Shown: positions 1-7,142 of the stretch, one piece after another
How positions within the stretch are numbered: the stretch's first letter is position 1
Layout of the letters: each line of letters opens with the position of its first letter
Assembly (NCBI GenBank): GCA_937874275.1
Contig: CALNAU010000041.1
Coordinates: forward strand, 1 to 11,036
Source of the DNA: an uncultured Clostridia bacterium
GTDB lineage: Bacteria > Bacillota > Clostridia > Christensenellales > Aristaeellaceae
Direction: 5' to 3'
DNA length: 11,036 nt
Position numbers and translations under genes: made by a program
The notes under the pieces: model-generated
Database searches by the model: none
The model's input: the letters and a program-made list of their open reading frames with translations, nothing else
What the model was told of the DNA's origin: nothing

Positions 1-410
1 GCGCTGAGGTTCTGCTTTTGAAAATAGCCCAGCGAAAAGTCATCGGGCAACTCAAGCACCAGGGCATTTCCCTCGGACAGGAATCGGATGTCCGGCATCC
101 AGGAAATGGCTGCCGGATGTGAACGGGCAATGATGCCCGTGAGCATATGAGCGTACTCGGCCGGGCTCTCCAGAAAAGATTCGGCCAGCGAGGGTGATGC
201 CACGCGCAGCGAAATGCGCATGCCGGGAAAAGCTTTGGCCAACACCTTACGCATCGCTTGAAAAGGCTCGTTGCCCACCAACACATCGGCCAGAAATGAT
301 AAATAGACGCGACGATTGTCCGCGTCATATCGCGCCTGTTCAAAGTGCAGCTTGCCTTCCAGAGAAGGCACAGCCGCATAGATTGCTGCCTTCAGGTCTT
401 CAAAGGTCAA
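1..410 (-). CDS. polC: DNA polymerase III PolC-type alpha subunit, N-terminal fragment
   Basis: This is the 5' end of the gene for the Gram-positive replicative polymerase PolC; about 136 residues are visible and the frame is open to the window edge. The start is a TTG at 410-408 that shares two bases with the ispG stop (TTGA), and a GGAGG lies 7 bases upstream at 418-422. By memory, the residues follow the poorly conserved N-terminal domain of Bacillus PolC: a stretch around VYLSF, then FQAMRKVLAKAFPG, then an EYAHMLTGIIARSHPA segment, and a strand near ALVLELPDD. The exonuclease and polymerase domains are outside the window, so no catalytic residue can be seen. The position directly after ispG is where Clostridia carry polC, and this supports the call. 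Product confidence is good but rests partly on gene order. Confidence 0.85.
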   Translation of the reverse strand, partial: MTFEDLKAAIYAAVPSLEGKLHFEQARYDADNRRVYLSFLADVLVGNEPFQAMRKVLAKAFPGMRISLRVASPSLAESFLESPAEYAHMLTGIIARSHPAAISWMPDIRFLSEGNALVLELPDDFSLGYFQKQNLS

Positions 411-1486
411 TGAATTTCCTCCGTGTGTCCCGTCTGACGATTCAAATAATCCCGCACAGCGGACACAATTTCGTCAGCAGGGCGTTCGGTCACCTTGCGC
501 ACAAACTGCCCGTCCACATACAGCGCGCCAACTTCCTTGCCGCCGCAATAGGCCACATTCGCCTCCTGCGCTTCGCCTGGCCCGTTGACGACGCAGCCCA
601 TGACGGCAACCTTGATGGGCTGCGTAATATGGGCAGTGCGGTGCTCTACTTCCTGGGCTATGCCCTCCACATCCACTTGTGTGCGGCCACAAGTGGGACA
701 GGATATCAGCTGTACAGCGCCCACCAGGCCGATGGCCCGCAGGATATCCCTTGCGGCCTTTGGTTCGGCCAGCGGGGAGCCGGTGAGAGAGACCCGCACG
801 GTGTGACCGATGCCATCAAGCAACAGCGCGCCGATGCCAATGGCCGATTTTATGGTGCCCTGGCCGGGCAGCCCCGCTTCGGTCACCCCAACATGCAAGG
901 GGTAATCAAACTGTTTATCCGCCAGGCGATAGGCGTCCACCGTCAGGCGCACATCACTGCTTTTCAGCGAAATCACGATATCGTCAAATCCAGCGGCTTC
1001 CAGCAAGCGGACATGCCGTTCAGCAGCCTTCACCAGTGCTTGCGCTGTTGGACCGCCATGGTGCGATAGCAAGTCTTTGGGCAGCGAACCGGAATTAACC
1101 CCTACCCGAATGGGCACGTGATGCGCCTTGGCGCAATCGGCCAACGCCGCAACCTTGCGCTCATCCCCAATGTTGCCCGGGTTGATGCGCAGTTTGCTGA
1201 TGCCATTTTCCACCGCGGCAATAGCCAACATGTGATCAAAATGGACATCAGCAGACAGCGGAACGGGGCTGCTGTCCACCAACTGCCGGACTGCCTTGGC
1301 GCATTCCTGACTGTATACGGATACCCGCACCAGCTGAGCGCCGGCCTCGGCCAGCTGCGCAATTTGAAGGGATGTGGCTGCCACGTCCTCCGTAGGGGTA
1401 TTGGTCATCGTCTGTATGCTGACCGGGTGCTTGCCGCCAATGGGCAGGGTGCCAGCAAATACGGTTTTCTTTTCACCCATTCTCAA
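407..1486 (-). CDS. ispG: 4-hydroxy-3-methylbut-2-en-1-yl diphosphate synthase (IspG/GcpE)
   Basis: IspG is the cytoplasmic [4Fe-4S] enzyme of the MEP pathway that reduces 2-C-methyl-D-erythritol 2,4-cyclodiphosphate to HMBPP. The 359-residue product has the usual short bacterial length. The N-terminal barrel opens with PVSIQTMTNT (residues 21-30) and carries the RINPGNIGD loop (100-108). The C-terminal cluster domain has CPTCGR (C263, C266) and GCVVNGPGEA (C298, E305), which match the three cluster cysteines and the glutamate ligand of the family. The start is uncertain: a TTG at 1486 overlaps the rseP stop as TTGA with a TGAGG 5 bases upstream, while an ATG at 1480 two codons later would give 357 residues and an 11-base spacing. 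It lies between rseP and polC, overlaps both, and is probably co-transcribed with dxr, another MEP gene. Confidence 0.97.
   Translation of the reverse strand: MRMGEKKTVFAGTLPIGGKHPVSIQTMTNTPTEDVAATSLQIAQLAEAGAQLVRVSVYSQECAKAVRQLVDSSPVPLSADVHFDHMLAIAAVENGISKLRINPGNIGDERKVAALADCAKAHHVPIRVGVNSGSLPKDLLSHHGGPTAQALVKAAERHVRLLEAAGFDDIVISLKSSDVRLTVDAYRLADKQFDYPLHVGVTEAGLPGQGTIKSAIGIGALLLDGIGHTVRVSLTGSPLAEPKAARDILRAIGLVGAVQLISCPTCGRTQVDVEGIAQEVEHRTAHITQPIKVAVMGCVVNGPGEAQEANVAYCGGKEVGALYVDGQFVRKVTERPADEIVSAVRDYLNRQTGHTEEIH
418..422 (-). promoter_or_regulatory. Ribosome binding site deciding the polC TTG start
   Basis: GGAGG on the minus strand, 7 bases before the TTG at 410. It lies inside the last codons of ispG. 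No ATG in this frame is better placed, so this site supports a TTG start coupled to the ispG stop. Confidence 0.75.
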
Positions 1487-2550
1487 AACAACCTCAGGAT
1501 ATCACGGATGTTAATCCAAATCATCAGCGCGAACAACAGCAGCATGCCAATGGCGTGCACATACCCTTCCTTCTTAAAGGGCTTGCCACGCACAGCCTCC
1601 ACCAACAAAAACAGAATGCGGCTGCCATCCAAGCCGGGGATGGGCAGCAAATTGAACAACCCAAGGTTAACGGATATCAGGCACATCAGGTACAGGTACC
1701 CCGGCAGTTGCGATTGCTGGGTGGTGGCGACAATGGTCTGGGTAACGCCCACAATGCCCGTCACCTCGCCCGCACCCTGTCCGCGGAAAATCAGGTTGTT
1801 AAGCGCCTCCAGGATGGACCTGCCCGCGTCTACGCACATCCAAAACGCGGCGATAATGGTTTCGCCCATGCCCACACGGCGCCATTCCTGCGGGGTGTTG
1901 GTCAACAGATTGACGCCCATCATGTAGCGGCGCTCGGCCTGATTGTACAGCGGCGTGACATTTAGGGTCATTTCCCCTTTGCCCGGCCGCTCGATGACCA
2001 CACGCAGTTCCTGCGAGCCGCTTTGGGTGGCGCGGTTGATGGCCTCCGTTACGTTATTGGTCACCGGCTCCTCATTGATGGATTTGATGACGTCATAGGG
2101 TTGAAAGCCTGCCAGCTCCGCCGGGCTATTTGCGTTGACCGTCTGAACCGTTGTAACCGAGGGCCCGGTCACCTCGGGCACCCCGCTGAGCAGGAAGAAT
2201 GCGATGGCCACCACAAAGGCCAGCAGCATGTTCATCACCGGACCGGCCAAAATGGTCAGCAGGCGTTTCCAGGCGCTGAAGTTTCCAAAGGTACGTGGGT
2301 CTTGCTTGGCGCCCTCGCTGCCGTCATCCTCCCCATAAAAGGCGCAATACCCGCCCATTGGGATGGCGCGGATGGCAAAATCTGTCTCATGTTTTTTACT
2401 CTTCCAGCCGAATAGCTTCGGTCCAAAGCCAATGGCGAACTCACGCACGGGGATTTTGCTCATACGAGCGGCAAAAAAGTGCCCCGCCTCGTGTACGGTA
2501 ATCATGATGCCAAACATTAAAATGGCTGCTATGATATAAAATAAGGACAT
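1483..2550 (-). CDS. rseP: RseP/RasP site-2 intramembrane metalloprotease
   Basis: A zinc metalloprotease that cleaves substrates inside the membrane, such as anti-sigma factors and leftover signal peptides. In Firmicutes this position holds the RasP homologue. The 355-residue product starts with a membrane helix containing HEAGH (H20, E21, H24), the HExxH zinc site. A single PDZ domain follows at about residues 120-200. The third zinc ligand is D308 in the C-terminal motif NLLPIPGLDG (300-309), which leads into the last membrane helices. All catalytic residues are present. An AGGAGG lies 4-5 bases before the ATG at 2550. The gene follows dxr after 16 bases and overlaps ispG by the TTGA junction, so it sits in the middle of the presumed operon. 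Its natural substrate cannot be read from this window. Confidence 0.95.
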   Translation of the reverse strand: MSLFYIIAAILMFGIMITVHEAGHFFAARMSKIPVREFAIGFGPKLFGWKSKKHETDFAIRAIPMGGYCAFYGEDDGSEGAKQDPRTFGNFSAWKRLLTILAGPVMNMLLAFVVAIAFFLLSGVPEVTGPSVTTVQTVNANSPAELAGFQPYDVIKSINEEPVTNNVTEAINRATQSGSQELRVVIERPGKGEMTLNVTPLYNQAERRYMMGVNLLTNTPQEWRRVGMGETIIAAFWMCVDAGRSILEALNNLIFRGQGAGEVTGIVGVTQTIVATTQQSQLPGYLYLMCLISVNLGLFNLLPIPGLDGSRILFLLVEAVRGKPFKKEGYVHAIGMLLLFALMIWINIRDILRLF

Positions 2551-2566
2551 ATTTCCTCCTGTATGG

Positions 2567-3724
2567 TTACGCGTTCATTCGGGATATCAGCTCGTCCGCT
2601 GTGCGCCGGGCCGCGGCGTCCGCGTGTTCCACCGCTTCCAATGTATCCGCATCAGGCGCACCTAAACGCTGCATGGTGTCGGACACCACCTGGTAGATAC
2701 CGCCAAATGGTATCCTTTCAGCCAAAAAGGCAGCCACAGCCTGCTCATTGGCAGCATTGAGCACCGCCGCTGCCGCCCCGCCGGCGCGTATGGCTTGATA
2801 GGCCAATGATAAGGCAGGGAATCGACCATCATCCGGCGATTTAAAAGTCAACTGGCCTAACTGCGCCAGGTTCAAGGAGGGCAATCCGCTGTATATGCGC
2901 GCAGGATAGCTCATGGCATATAGGATGGGGATGCGCATATCCGGCAGACCAAGCTGCGCCAGTACGGCACCATCCGCAAACTCGACCAGCGAATGCACGA
3001 TGCTCTGCGGGTGAATCAGCACCTCAATTTGCTCAGGTTTGGCGTCAAACAGCCACCTGGCCTCAATCACTTCCAACGCCTTATTGAACATGCTGGCGGA
3101 ATCTACGGTAATCTTTGCCCCCATAGACCAATTCGGATGTTTCAAAGCCTGCGCAGGTGTCGCCTGCTTGATGCGGGCGCTGTCCCATGTACGGAAAGGC
3201 CCCCCCGATGCGGTCAATATGATGCGCGCGAAAGGGTTGCCCTCAGCCGCATTGAGGCACTGAAAGACTGCGCTGTGCTCGCTGTCCACCGGCAGCAGAC
3301 TGGCGTGCTCGCCCCCAACCTGACACCGCGACATCACCAGCGCCCCCCCGGCCACCAACGCTTCCTTGTTGGCCAGCAACACGCGGCGTCCGCTCTCACG
3401 CGCCGCCAATAGCGCCCGCAGGCCAACCATGCCGCTAACCGCCACCAGCACATCATCCGCTGGGGCACTGCGTGCCAGTTTTTCTAAAGCATCATGGCCG
3501 AAATGCCACTGACAATTTCGCAGGTCATCCGGCACATCCACATGTTCTCTCCCGGTTAGGGCAGCCATGTCCGGACGATAGTGGCGTACCTGGTCGAACA
3601 ACGCCTGCGCGTTGTGCCTGGCACAGAGCGCCGCCACACGAAACTCACCGGGGTGCATATCCACAACCTGAAGTGCCTGTGTGCCGATAGAACCTGTGGA
3701 CCCTAATATGGTTATTGAACGCAT
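2567..3724 (-). CDS. dxr: 1-deoxy-D-xylulose 5-phosphate reductoisomerase
   Basis: Dxr converts 1-deoxy-D-xylulose 5-phosphate to 2-C-methyl-D-erythritol 4-phosphate with NADPH and a divalent metal, the first committed step of the MEP pathway; it is the target of fosmidomycin. The 385-residue length is typical. The NADPH loop GSTGSIG is at 8-14 and LANKEALV at 117-124. The metal ligands are D147 and E149 in PVDSEHSA and E218 in the block FNKALEVIEA (213-222), with N214 and K215 matching the substrate-binding Asn-Lys of the E. coli enzyme. HPNWSMG (196-202) and the later IHPQSIVHS block are also intact. The ATG at 3724 has a modest AAGGA upstream. The gene is 11 bases after cdsA and 16 before rseP. 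I see nothing degraded in it. Confidence 0.97.
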   Translation of the reverse strand: MRSITILGSTGSIGTQALQVVDMHPGEFRVAALCARHNAQALFDQVRHYRPDMAALTGREHVDVPDDLRNCQWHFGHDALEKLARSAPADDVLVAVSGMVGLRALLAARESGRRVLLANKEALVAGGALVMSRCQVGGEHASLLPVDSEHSAVFQCLNAAEGNPFARIILTASGGPFRTWDSARIKQATPAQALKHPNWSMGAKITVDSASMFNKALEVIEARWLFDAKPEQIEVLIHPQSIVHSLVEFADGAVLAQLGLPDMRIPILYAMSYPARIYSGLPSLNLAQLGQLTFKSPDDGRFPALSLAYQAIRAGGAAAAVLNAANEQAVAAFLAERIPFGGIYQVVSDTMQRLGAPDADTLEAVEHADAAARRTADELISRMNA

Positions 3725-3735
3725 GGTTTCCTTTT

Positions 3736-4548
3736 CTACAAGAACAAGAGGTAGTACGTATAGATAAATACGGCCACAAACAAAATGGAGTCAAGCCTGT
3801 CCATCATACCGCCATGGCCGGGGAAGATGTGGCCAAAGTCCTTGATTTGGCAGTGCCGCTTGATGATGGAGGCAAACAAATCGCCTACTTGGCCCACAAA
3901 TCCGCCGCACAAGCCGATGATCAGAAAATGTATCACAGAAGGCGGCGACATGCCCAGAATGCTTGCAATGATAAAAATGACCAGCGCGGTGAGCGTGCTG
4001 CCCACCAGGCCCCCAATAGCGCCTTCCACCGTCTTCTTGGGGCTGATGGTCGGGTTTAGCTTGACCCTTCCGTAACGCATCCCAACGAAATAGGCAGCCA
4101 TATCCCCCATGGTGGGCACCAGGAAACTGAGCGCCAGCAACGTCCTCTGTAACGAGACGGGCAGTCTGGCCATCGCCAGCAGGAACATGCCGGGCAGCGC
4201 CACCGATAGAAGCGGCAGGATGGACATCAGCATGTCCACCAGCTTGGGCTCACTCCTGAACAGCACATTGATGCATACAATCAGGAATGTAAGGAATATC
4301 ATGCCTATGAGGATGCGAATGGCCTCGGTATCGCTTAGCAGCAGGAAGCATGGGATGCTGACCACCAGCGCCAGCCAGGTTGGCCAAGCCACCGGACGAT
4401 GACCAGCCGCAGTCAGTGCGGTAAATTCTTCTGCAATGGCCAATAAAACGGCCGCAATCCACAAAACTGCAAATACCCAGCCGCCCAACCAGAGCGCCAG
4501 AAATAACAACACCAGCAGCCCGGCACCCGTGATAATCCTCGTCATCAT
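3736..4548 (-). CDS. cdsA: Phosphatidate cytidylyltransferase (CDP-diacylglycerol synthase)
   Basis: CdsA is a membrane enzyme that makes CDP-diacylglycerol from phosphatidic acid and CTP, the branch point for bacterial phospholipids. The frame is open further upstream, to 4632, but that extension lies inside uppS and does not look like the family. I place the start at the ATG at 4548, which overlaps the uppS stop as ATGA and gives 270 residues; a second ATG follows at once at 4545. The start MMTRIITG resembles known CdsA N-termini. There are about eight hydrophobic helices. The family signature is complete at residues 228-253: S, KR, KD, PGHGG and DRLD in the expected spacing. SPKKTVEGA (169-177) is also present. 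The gene ends in TAG, which shows that TAG works as a normal stop in this genome. Confidence 0.96.
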   Translation of the reverse strand: MMTRIITGAGLLVLLFLALWLGGWVFAVLWIAAVLLAIAEEFTALTAAGHRPVAWPTWLALVVSIPCFLLLSDTEAIRILIGMIFLTFLIVCINVLFRSEPKLVDMLMSILPLLSVALPGMFLLAMARLPVSLQRTLLALSFLVPTMGDMAAYFVGMRYGRVKLNPTISPKKTVEGAIGGLVGSTLTALVIFIIASILGMSPPSVIHFLIIGLCGGFVGQVGDLFASIIKRHCQIKDFGHIFPGHGGMMDRLDSILFVAVFIYTYYLLFL

Positions 4549-5264
4549 GTGGCGCGTCCCCCATAGCGTCTGTCTCTTTTGCCAAAGTCGGCCAAAGCCT
4601 GCGCAAAATGCTGCACCGTGAAATCCGGCCACAGGACCTCGGGAAACATGAGCTCGGCATAAGCGTTCTGGTATAGCAGGAAATTGCTCAGTCGGTATTC
4701 GCCGCTGGTTCGTATCAGCAAATCAACATCCGGCTGACCCGCGGTATACAGCAAGGCCTCAAAGCGTGCGGCATCAATCTGTTCAGGCTGCAAGTTCCCG
4801 TTTTTCACCTGTTGCGCCAATGCGCGCACAGCGCGCAGGATTTCGTCCCGCGAACCATAGTTGAGGGCGATGTTCAGCTGAAGCCCATCGTTATCCTTCG
4901 TCTTCTGCTCTGCCGCATGTACGGCATCACGCTGCAGGCCGGGCAACGCATCCGTGTCCCCTAAGATGCGAATGCGCACCCGGTTAGCGTGCAGTTCGTC
5001 AATCTCCGAGCGGAAGAACTCGAGAATCAGCGCCATCAGTGCCGCGACTTCAGGCTTGGAGCGCCGCCAGTTTTCAGTGGAGAAGGCGTATAAAGAAAGC
5101 ACCTCGATACCCACATCGCTGGCATAGCGCACTATCTCCCGCAGCGTTTCCACGCCTTTGCGGTGCCCCAACGCCACGGCCAGGCTGTGCTGCTTGGCCC
5201 ACCGGCCGTTCCCGTCCATGATGATTGCCACATGGCGTGGCAATTGCTCATTCTTCTGGCGCAT
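4545..5264 (-). CDS. uppS: Isoprenyl transferase (undecaprenyl diphosphate synthase)
   Basis: UppS adds cis-isoprene units to farnesyl diphosphate to make undecaprenyl diphosphate, the lipid carrier for peptidoglycan and wall polymers. The product is 239 residues from the chosen start. MDGNGRWA (16-23) contains the catalytic aspartate D17; GHRKG (33-37), FSTENWRRS (61-69) and NYGSRDE (135-141) follow, and the C-terminal diphosphate-binding block is DLLIRTSGEYRLSN (181-194). An ATG seven codons upstream at 5285 is in frame but has no usable ribosome binding site, whereas the ATG at 5264 has GGAGGG 5 bases before it. The gene overlaps the small ORF upstream by 17 bases and cdsA downstream by the ATGA junction. 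Its products feed the wall polymer chemistry in which LCP proteins, such as the one coded upstream, take part. Confidence 0.96.
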   Translation of the reverse strand: MRQKNEQLPRHVAIIMDGNGRWAKQHSLAVALGHRKGVETLREIVRYASDVGIEVLSLYAFSTENWRRSKPEVAALMALILEFFRSEIDELHANRVRIRILGDTDALPGLQRDAVHAAEQKTKDNDGLQLNIALNYGSRDEILRAVRALAQQVKNGNLQPEQIDAARFEALLYTAGQPDVDLLIRTSGEYRLSNFLLYQNAYAELMFPEVLWPDFTVQHFAQALADFGKRDRRYGGRAT

Positions 5265-5466
5265 GCGTTCCCTCCGGGTCTCCATCCCTGAAATAGGCTA
5301 CAATCAAGCATTCCCCGCGGATGGCGATGACCCGCGGGGTGCCTACCGGAGGCTGTGCTCGTTCTCTGGGGGCTCTGGTGTACATAACCTGCACCTGAAT
5401 CCCCTGCTTTTCGCAGGCATCCAAAACGTCAGGCAATGGCAGCCCCACAAGGTTAACCGGAATCAA
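5248..5466 (-). CDS. Small PASTA-like hypothetical protein
   Basis: A 72-codon ORF that fills the space between frr and uppS exactly. It starts with a TTG that overlaps the frr stop as TTGA and ends 17 bases inside uppS. This fit makes a real gene likely. The product has no signal peptide or membrane helix. Its pattern, PVNLVGLPLPDVLDACEKQG near the start, then a short basic linker, then GTPRVIAIRG and a hydrophobic strand ending VAYFRDG, resembles a single PASTA domain (strand, helix, strands). PASTA domains normally bind muropeptides as repeats on PknB kinases and penicillin-binding proteins; a free cytoplasmic copy would be doing something else. The ribosome site is weak (GGAG very close to the TTG), so translation probably depends on ribosomes finishing frr. 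The domain call is from memory of the pattern and could be wrong; no function is claimed. Confidence 0.65.
   Translation of the reverse strand: MIPVNLVGLPLPDVLDACEKQGIQVQVMYTRAPRERAQPPVGTPRVIAIRGECLIVAYFRDGDPEGTHAPEE
5270..5275 (-). promoter_or_regulatory. Ribosome binding site deciding the uppS start
   Basis: GGAGGG on the minus strand, 5 bases before the ATG at 5264. The alternative ATG at 5285 has only an AGGG directly abutting it. The site lies inside the 3' part of the upstream small ORF. Confidence 0.8.
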
Positions 5467-6020
5467 AACTCCATGATCTCTTTTTCTTTTTCCGCAGCCA
5501 GCTTATCCACTTCCTTGACCGCGCCGTCGGTCACCTTTTGCATTTCGTCCTCGGCCTTGCGCTGATCGTCTTCCGTAATCACAGAATCCTTCTTCAGCTT
5601 TTTGATTTGGTCGATGGCATCCCGGCGGATAGAGCGCAGCGCAATCTTGGATTCCTCCGCGGCCTGGCTCACCTTTTTGCTCAGCTCGCGGCGGCGCTCC
5701 TCGTTTAGTTCCGGCACAATCAGGCGGATAATCTTGCCGTCATTGGCTGGATTCATCCCCAAATCACTCTTCTGAATCGCCTTTTCCACCTGAGGGATTG
5801 CCTTGGCATCCCAGGGAGAGATAATCAGCATGCGCGCCTCAGGCGCCGTGATGTTGGCAATCTGATTGAGCGGCGTCAGCGTACCATAATAATCAACCAT
5901 GATGCGGTCCAGCAATTGCGGGTTGGCCCGGCCTGCTCGCAGCGCCTGCAGATCACGTTTGAACACCTCGCGTGTCTTTTCCATCTTATCCTGCGCAGTC
6001 TTGATGATGTCTGTATACAT
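5463..6020 (-). CDS. frr: Ribosome recycling factor
   Basis: RRF works with EF-G and IF3 to split the post-termination ribosome in the cytoplasm. The frame is open to 6047, but the start at 6020 gives MYTDIIK and exactly 185 residues, the standard RRF length, with AAGGAGGTG 5 bases upstream; the upstream codons are the leader and ribosome site. The family pattern is complete: LRAGRANPQLLDRIMVDYYG (26-45), then LTPLNQIA, ISPWDAKAI in the small domain, and the long charged helices with LNEERRREL and the RSIRRDA block near the C-terminal half. It is the first gene after a clear promoter candidate (6048-6076). In most Firmicutes frr follows pyrH in an rpsB-tsf-pyrH-frr cluster; here the upstream neighbour is an LCP-type gene. 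Confidence 0.97.
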   Translation of the reverse strand: MYTDIIKTAQDKMEKTREVFKRDLQALRAGRANPQLLDRIMVDYYGTLTPLNQIANITAPEARMLIISPWDAKAIPQVEKAIQKSDLGMNPANDGKIIRLIVPELNEERRRELSKKVSQAAEESKIALRSIRRDAIDQIKKLKKDSVITEDDQRKAEDEMQKVTDGAVKEVDKLAAEKEKEIMEF

Positions 6021-6025
6021 AGAGA

Positions 6026-6034
6026 CACCTCCTT
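6026..6034 (-). promoter_or_regulatory. Strong ribosome binding site of frr
   Basis: AAGGAGGTG on the minus strand, 5 bases before the ATG at 6020. It is nearly a full match to the 16S rRNA anti-Shine-Dalgarno sequence and settles the frr start. Confidence 0.9.
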
Positions 6035-6047
6035 CATTCTTGAGCAT

Positions 6048-6076
6048 ATTGTATCGCCTTTGACGCGGTTAATCAA
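6048..6076 (-). promoter_or_regulatory. Putative sigma-A promoter for the frr-to-polC operon
   Basis: On the minus strand a -35 box TTGATT (6076-6071) is followed by exactly 17 bases and a -10 box TACAAT (6053-6048). The -10 matches the TATAAT consensus at five of six positions and the -35 matches TTGACA at four. The predicted RNA start is near 6041, about 20 bases before the frr ATG. It sits in the short gap after the LCP gene. No other box pair this good was seen between the genes of the window. Confidence 0.65.
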
Positions 6077-6087
6077 CCCGATGAAAA

Positions 6088-7065
6088 CTAATCCGCTTGC
6101 AGGAAATCGGCAATGGCCGTTTTGTTTTTCTTCAGGTTAGGGACGAGGAAATAGGCTTTGCGTATCATTTTTGAGGAAAAGGATTTATTAACCGGGATGC
6201 TAAGTGCACTGATGCGCAAATCGCCCGCCTGCAGCAGGTCCTGCAGCAGATTCAACGCGTCCGACATGCTGATATCCGTGCTGACGCGCCCGATGAAGCT
6301 GAGGATAATCTGCCCCAGGCGATCAACCGGCAACTGACGCAGGCGCGTATAAATCGCCTCCAACACCCGCTGTTGGCGTCCGACACGCTCGAAATCACTG
6401 TCCACCTTGCGGATGCGCGCGTAACTCATTGCTTGCAGTCCGGTCAGGATGCGCGTACCCGACGCAGCCAACACCCCCTCATCCTCCGGAATCTCCCGCT
6501 GGTAGTTATAGTAGCGCAGAATACCATTCAGTGGCTATAGCTCATATTCTTCCACCGTCAGCTCTACACCGCCGATGGCATCGACAAGTTCGGTCATCAG
6601 GGAATAGTTCACAGCCAAATAAGCATCAGCCACCACCCCAAAGTTCTCTTCCAGTGTGCGGCGCAGCAGCTCTTGACCTCCGTAGACATAGGCGGCGTTT
6701 AGCCGGTTGTGGCCACGGCCGGGGATGGTGACGTACAAGTCCCGCATGAATGAAATGAGTTTCAGCGTTTTGAGGCGGGTGTTGAGCACGGCCAATATCA
6801 TGGTATCGCTGCGTCCCTTGATACCGGCATCGTCAGTATCCACACCGACAATCAACAGGCGGTATTCGCCATCCAAGCCCGTTGAAGGCATGCGGAAGTC
6901 GTCCGGCAGCACAAGGAATTCGCTGTTTGATTCCTCCTGCAGGGACAGTTCATAGAGCAGCTCCCGCAACTGTTCATCAGTCAATCTTTCTTCCTCAGAA
7001 AATCCGGTCTGCATCATCAGCATGATAGCCAGGATAAAAACCAGCAAGCGTTGCAAATACTTCAT
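6088..7065 (-). pseudogene. LytR-CpsA-Psr (LCP) family wall-polymer ligase, split by an in-frame TAG
   Basis: LCP proteins sit outside the membrane and move glycopolymers from undecaprenyl carriers onto peptidoglycan. Reading from the ATG at 7065 (AAGGAGG upstream), the frame has an N-terminal hydrophobic signal or anchor (about residues 5-20), a charged linker, then the LCP core: LLIVGVDTDD (70-79, D76), GRSDT (84-88), FMRDLYVTIPG (106-116), RLNAAY (121-126) and VDAIGGVEL (161-169). Codon 177 is TAG (6537-6535). The same frame then stays open to 6088 and continues the domain with YARIRKVDSDFERVGRQQ (215-232), which contains the arginines that contact the lipid phosphate. Without the TAG the product would be 325 residues, a normal LCP length. 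As read, the first part ends at 176 residues and lacks those arginines, so it is probably inactive. One base change explains everything; a sequencing error or strain-specific mutation is equally possible. Confidence 0.8.
6535..6537 (-). other. In-frame amber stop inside the LCP gene
   Basis: TAG at codon 177 of the LCP frame, between a CTA and a CCA codon. The flanking reading frame is the same on both sides, so this is a nonsense codon and not a frameshift. TAG also ends cdsA and the LCP gene itself at 6088, so it is not recoded across the genome. Confidence 0.85.
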
Positions 7066-7084
7066 CTTTCCCCTCCTTCAACGC

Positions 7085-7114
7085 ACAAAGCGCCCCCAAA
7101 TGGGCGCGCTTTGT
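7085..7114 (-). terminator. GC-rich stem-loop after rnfB, possible weak terminator or mRNA 3' stabiliser
   Basis: Perfect 9-base arms (ACAAAGCGC and GCGCTTTGT) enclose a mismatch, three more C-G pairs and a four-base loop. It lies between the rnfB stop and the LCP start, 20 bases before the LCP ATG. No U-run follows the stem on either strand, only the UUU inside the arm, so it is not a textbook intrinsic terminator. The stem is certain; the role is inferred. Confidence 0.4.
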
Positions 7115-7142
7115 CCGGGCAGGCGACAGGAGCAGCCTCCCT

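Noticed and set aside
194..1069. 291-codon open frame on the plus strand opposite ispG
   Set aside because: It lies wholly antisense to ispG and polC, has no recognisable domain and a low-complexity shadow composition. High GC produces such frames.
1118..1927. 269-codon open frame on the plus strand across ispG and rseP
   Set aside because: It spans the junction of two well-supported minus-strand genes and shows no family pattern.
4549..4632. N-terminal extension of cdsA to 4632
   Set aside because: The extra 28 codons lie inside uppS, do not resemble CdsA, and the ATGA junction at 4548 gives a standard start.
6021..6047. Nine extra N-terminal codons for frr
   Set aside because: They encode the ribosome binding site itself; the start at 6020 gives the exact family length.
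6535..6537. TAG read as pyrrolysine or as a genome-wide sense codon
   Set aside because: TAG is a true stop for cdsA and for the 3' end of the same LCP frame, and LCP proteins are not known pyrrolysine proteins.
7066..7142. Promoter for the LCP gene in the rnfB-LCP gap
   Set aside because: No convincing -10/-35 pair was seen in these 77 bases; only the stem-loop and the LCP ribosome site can be supported.
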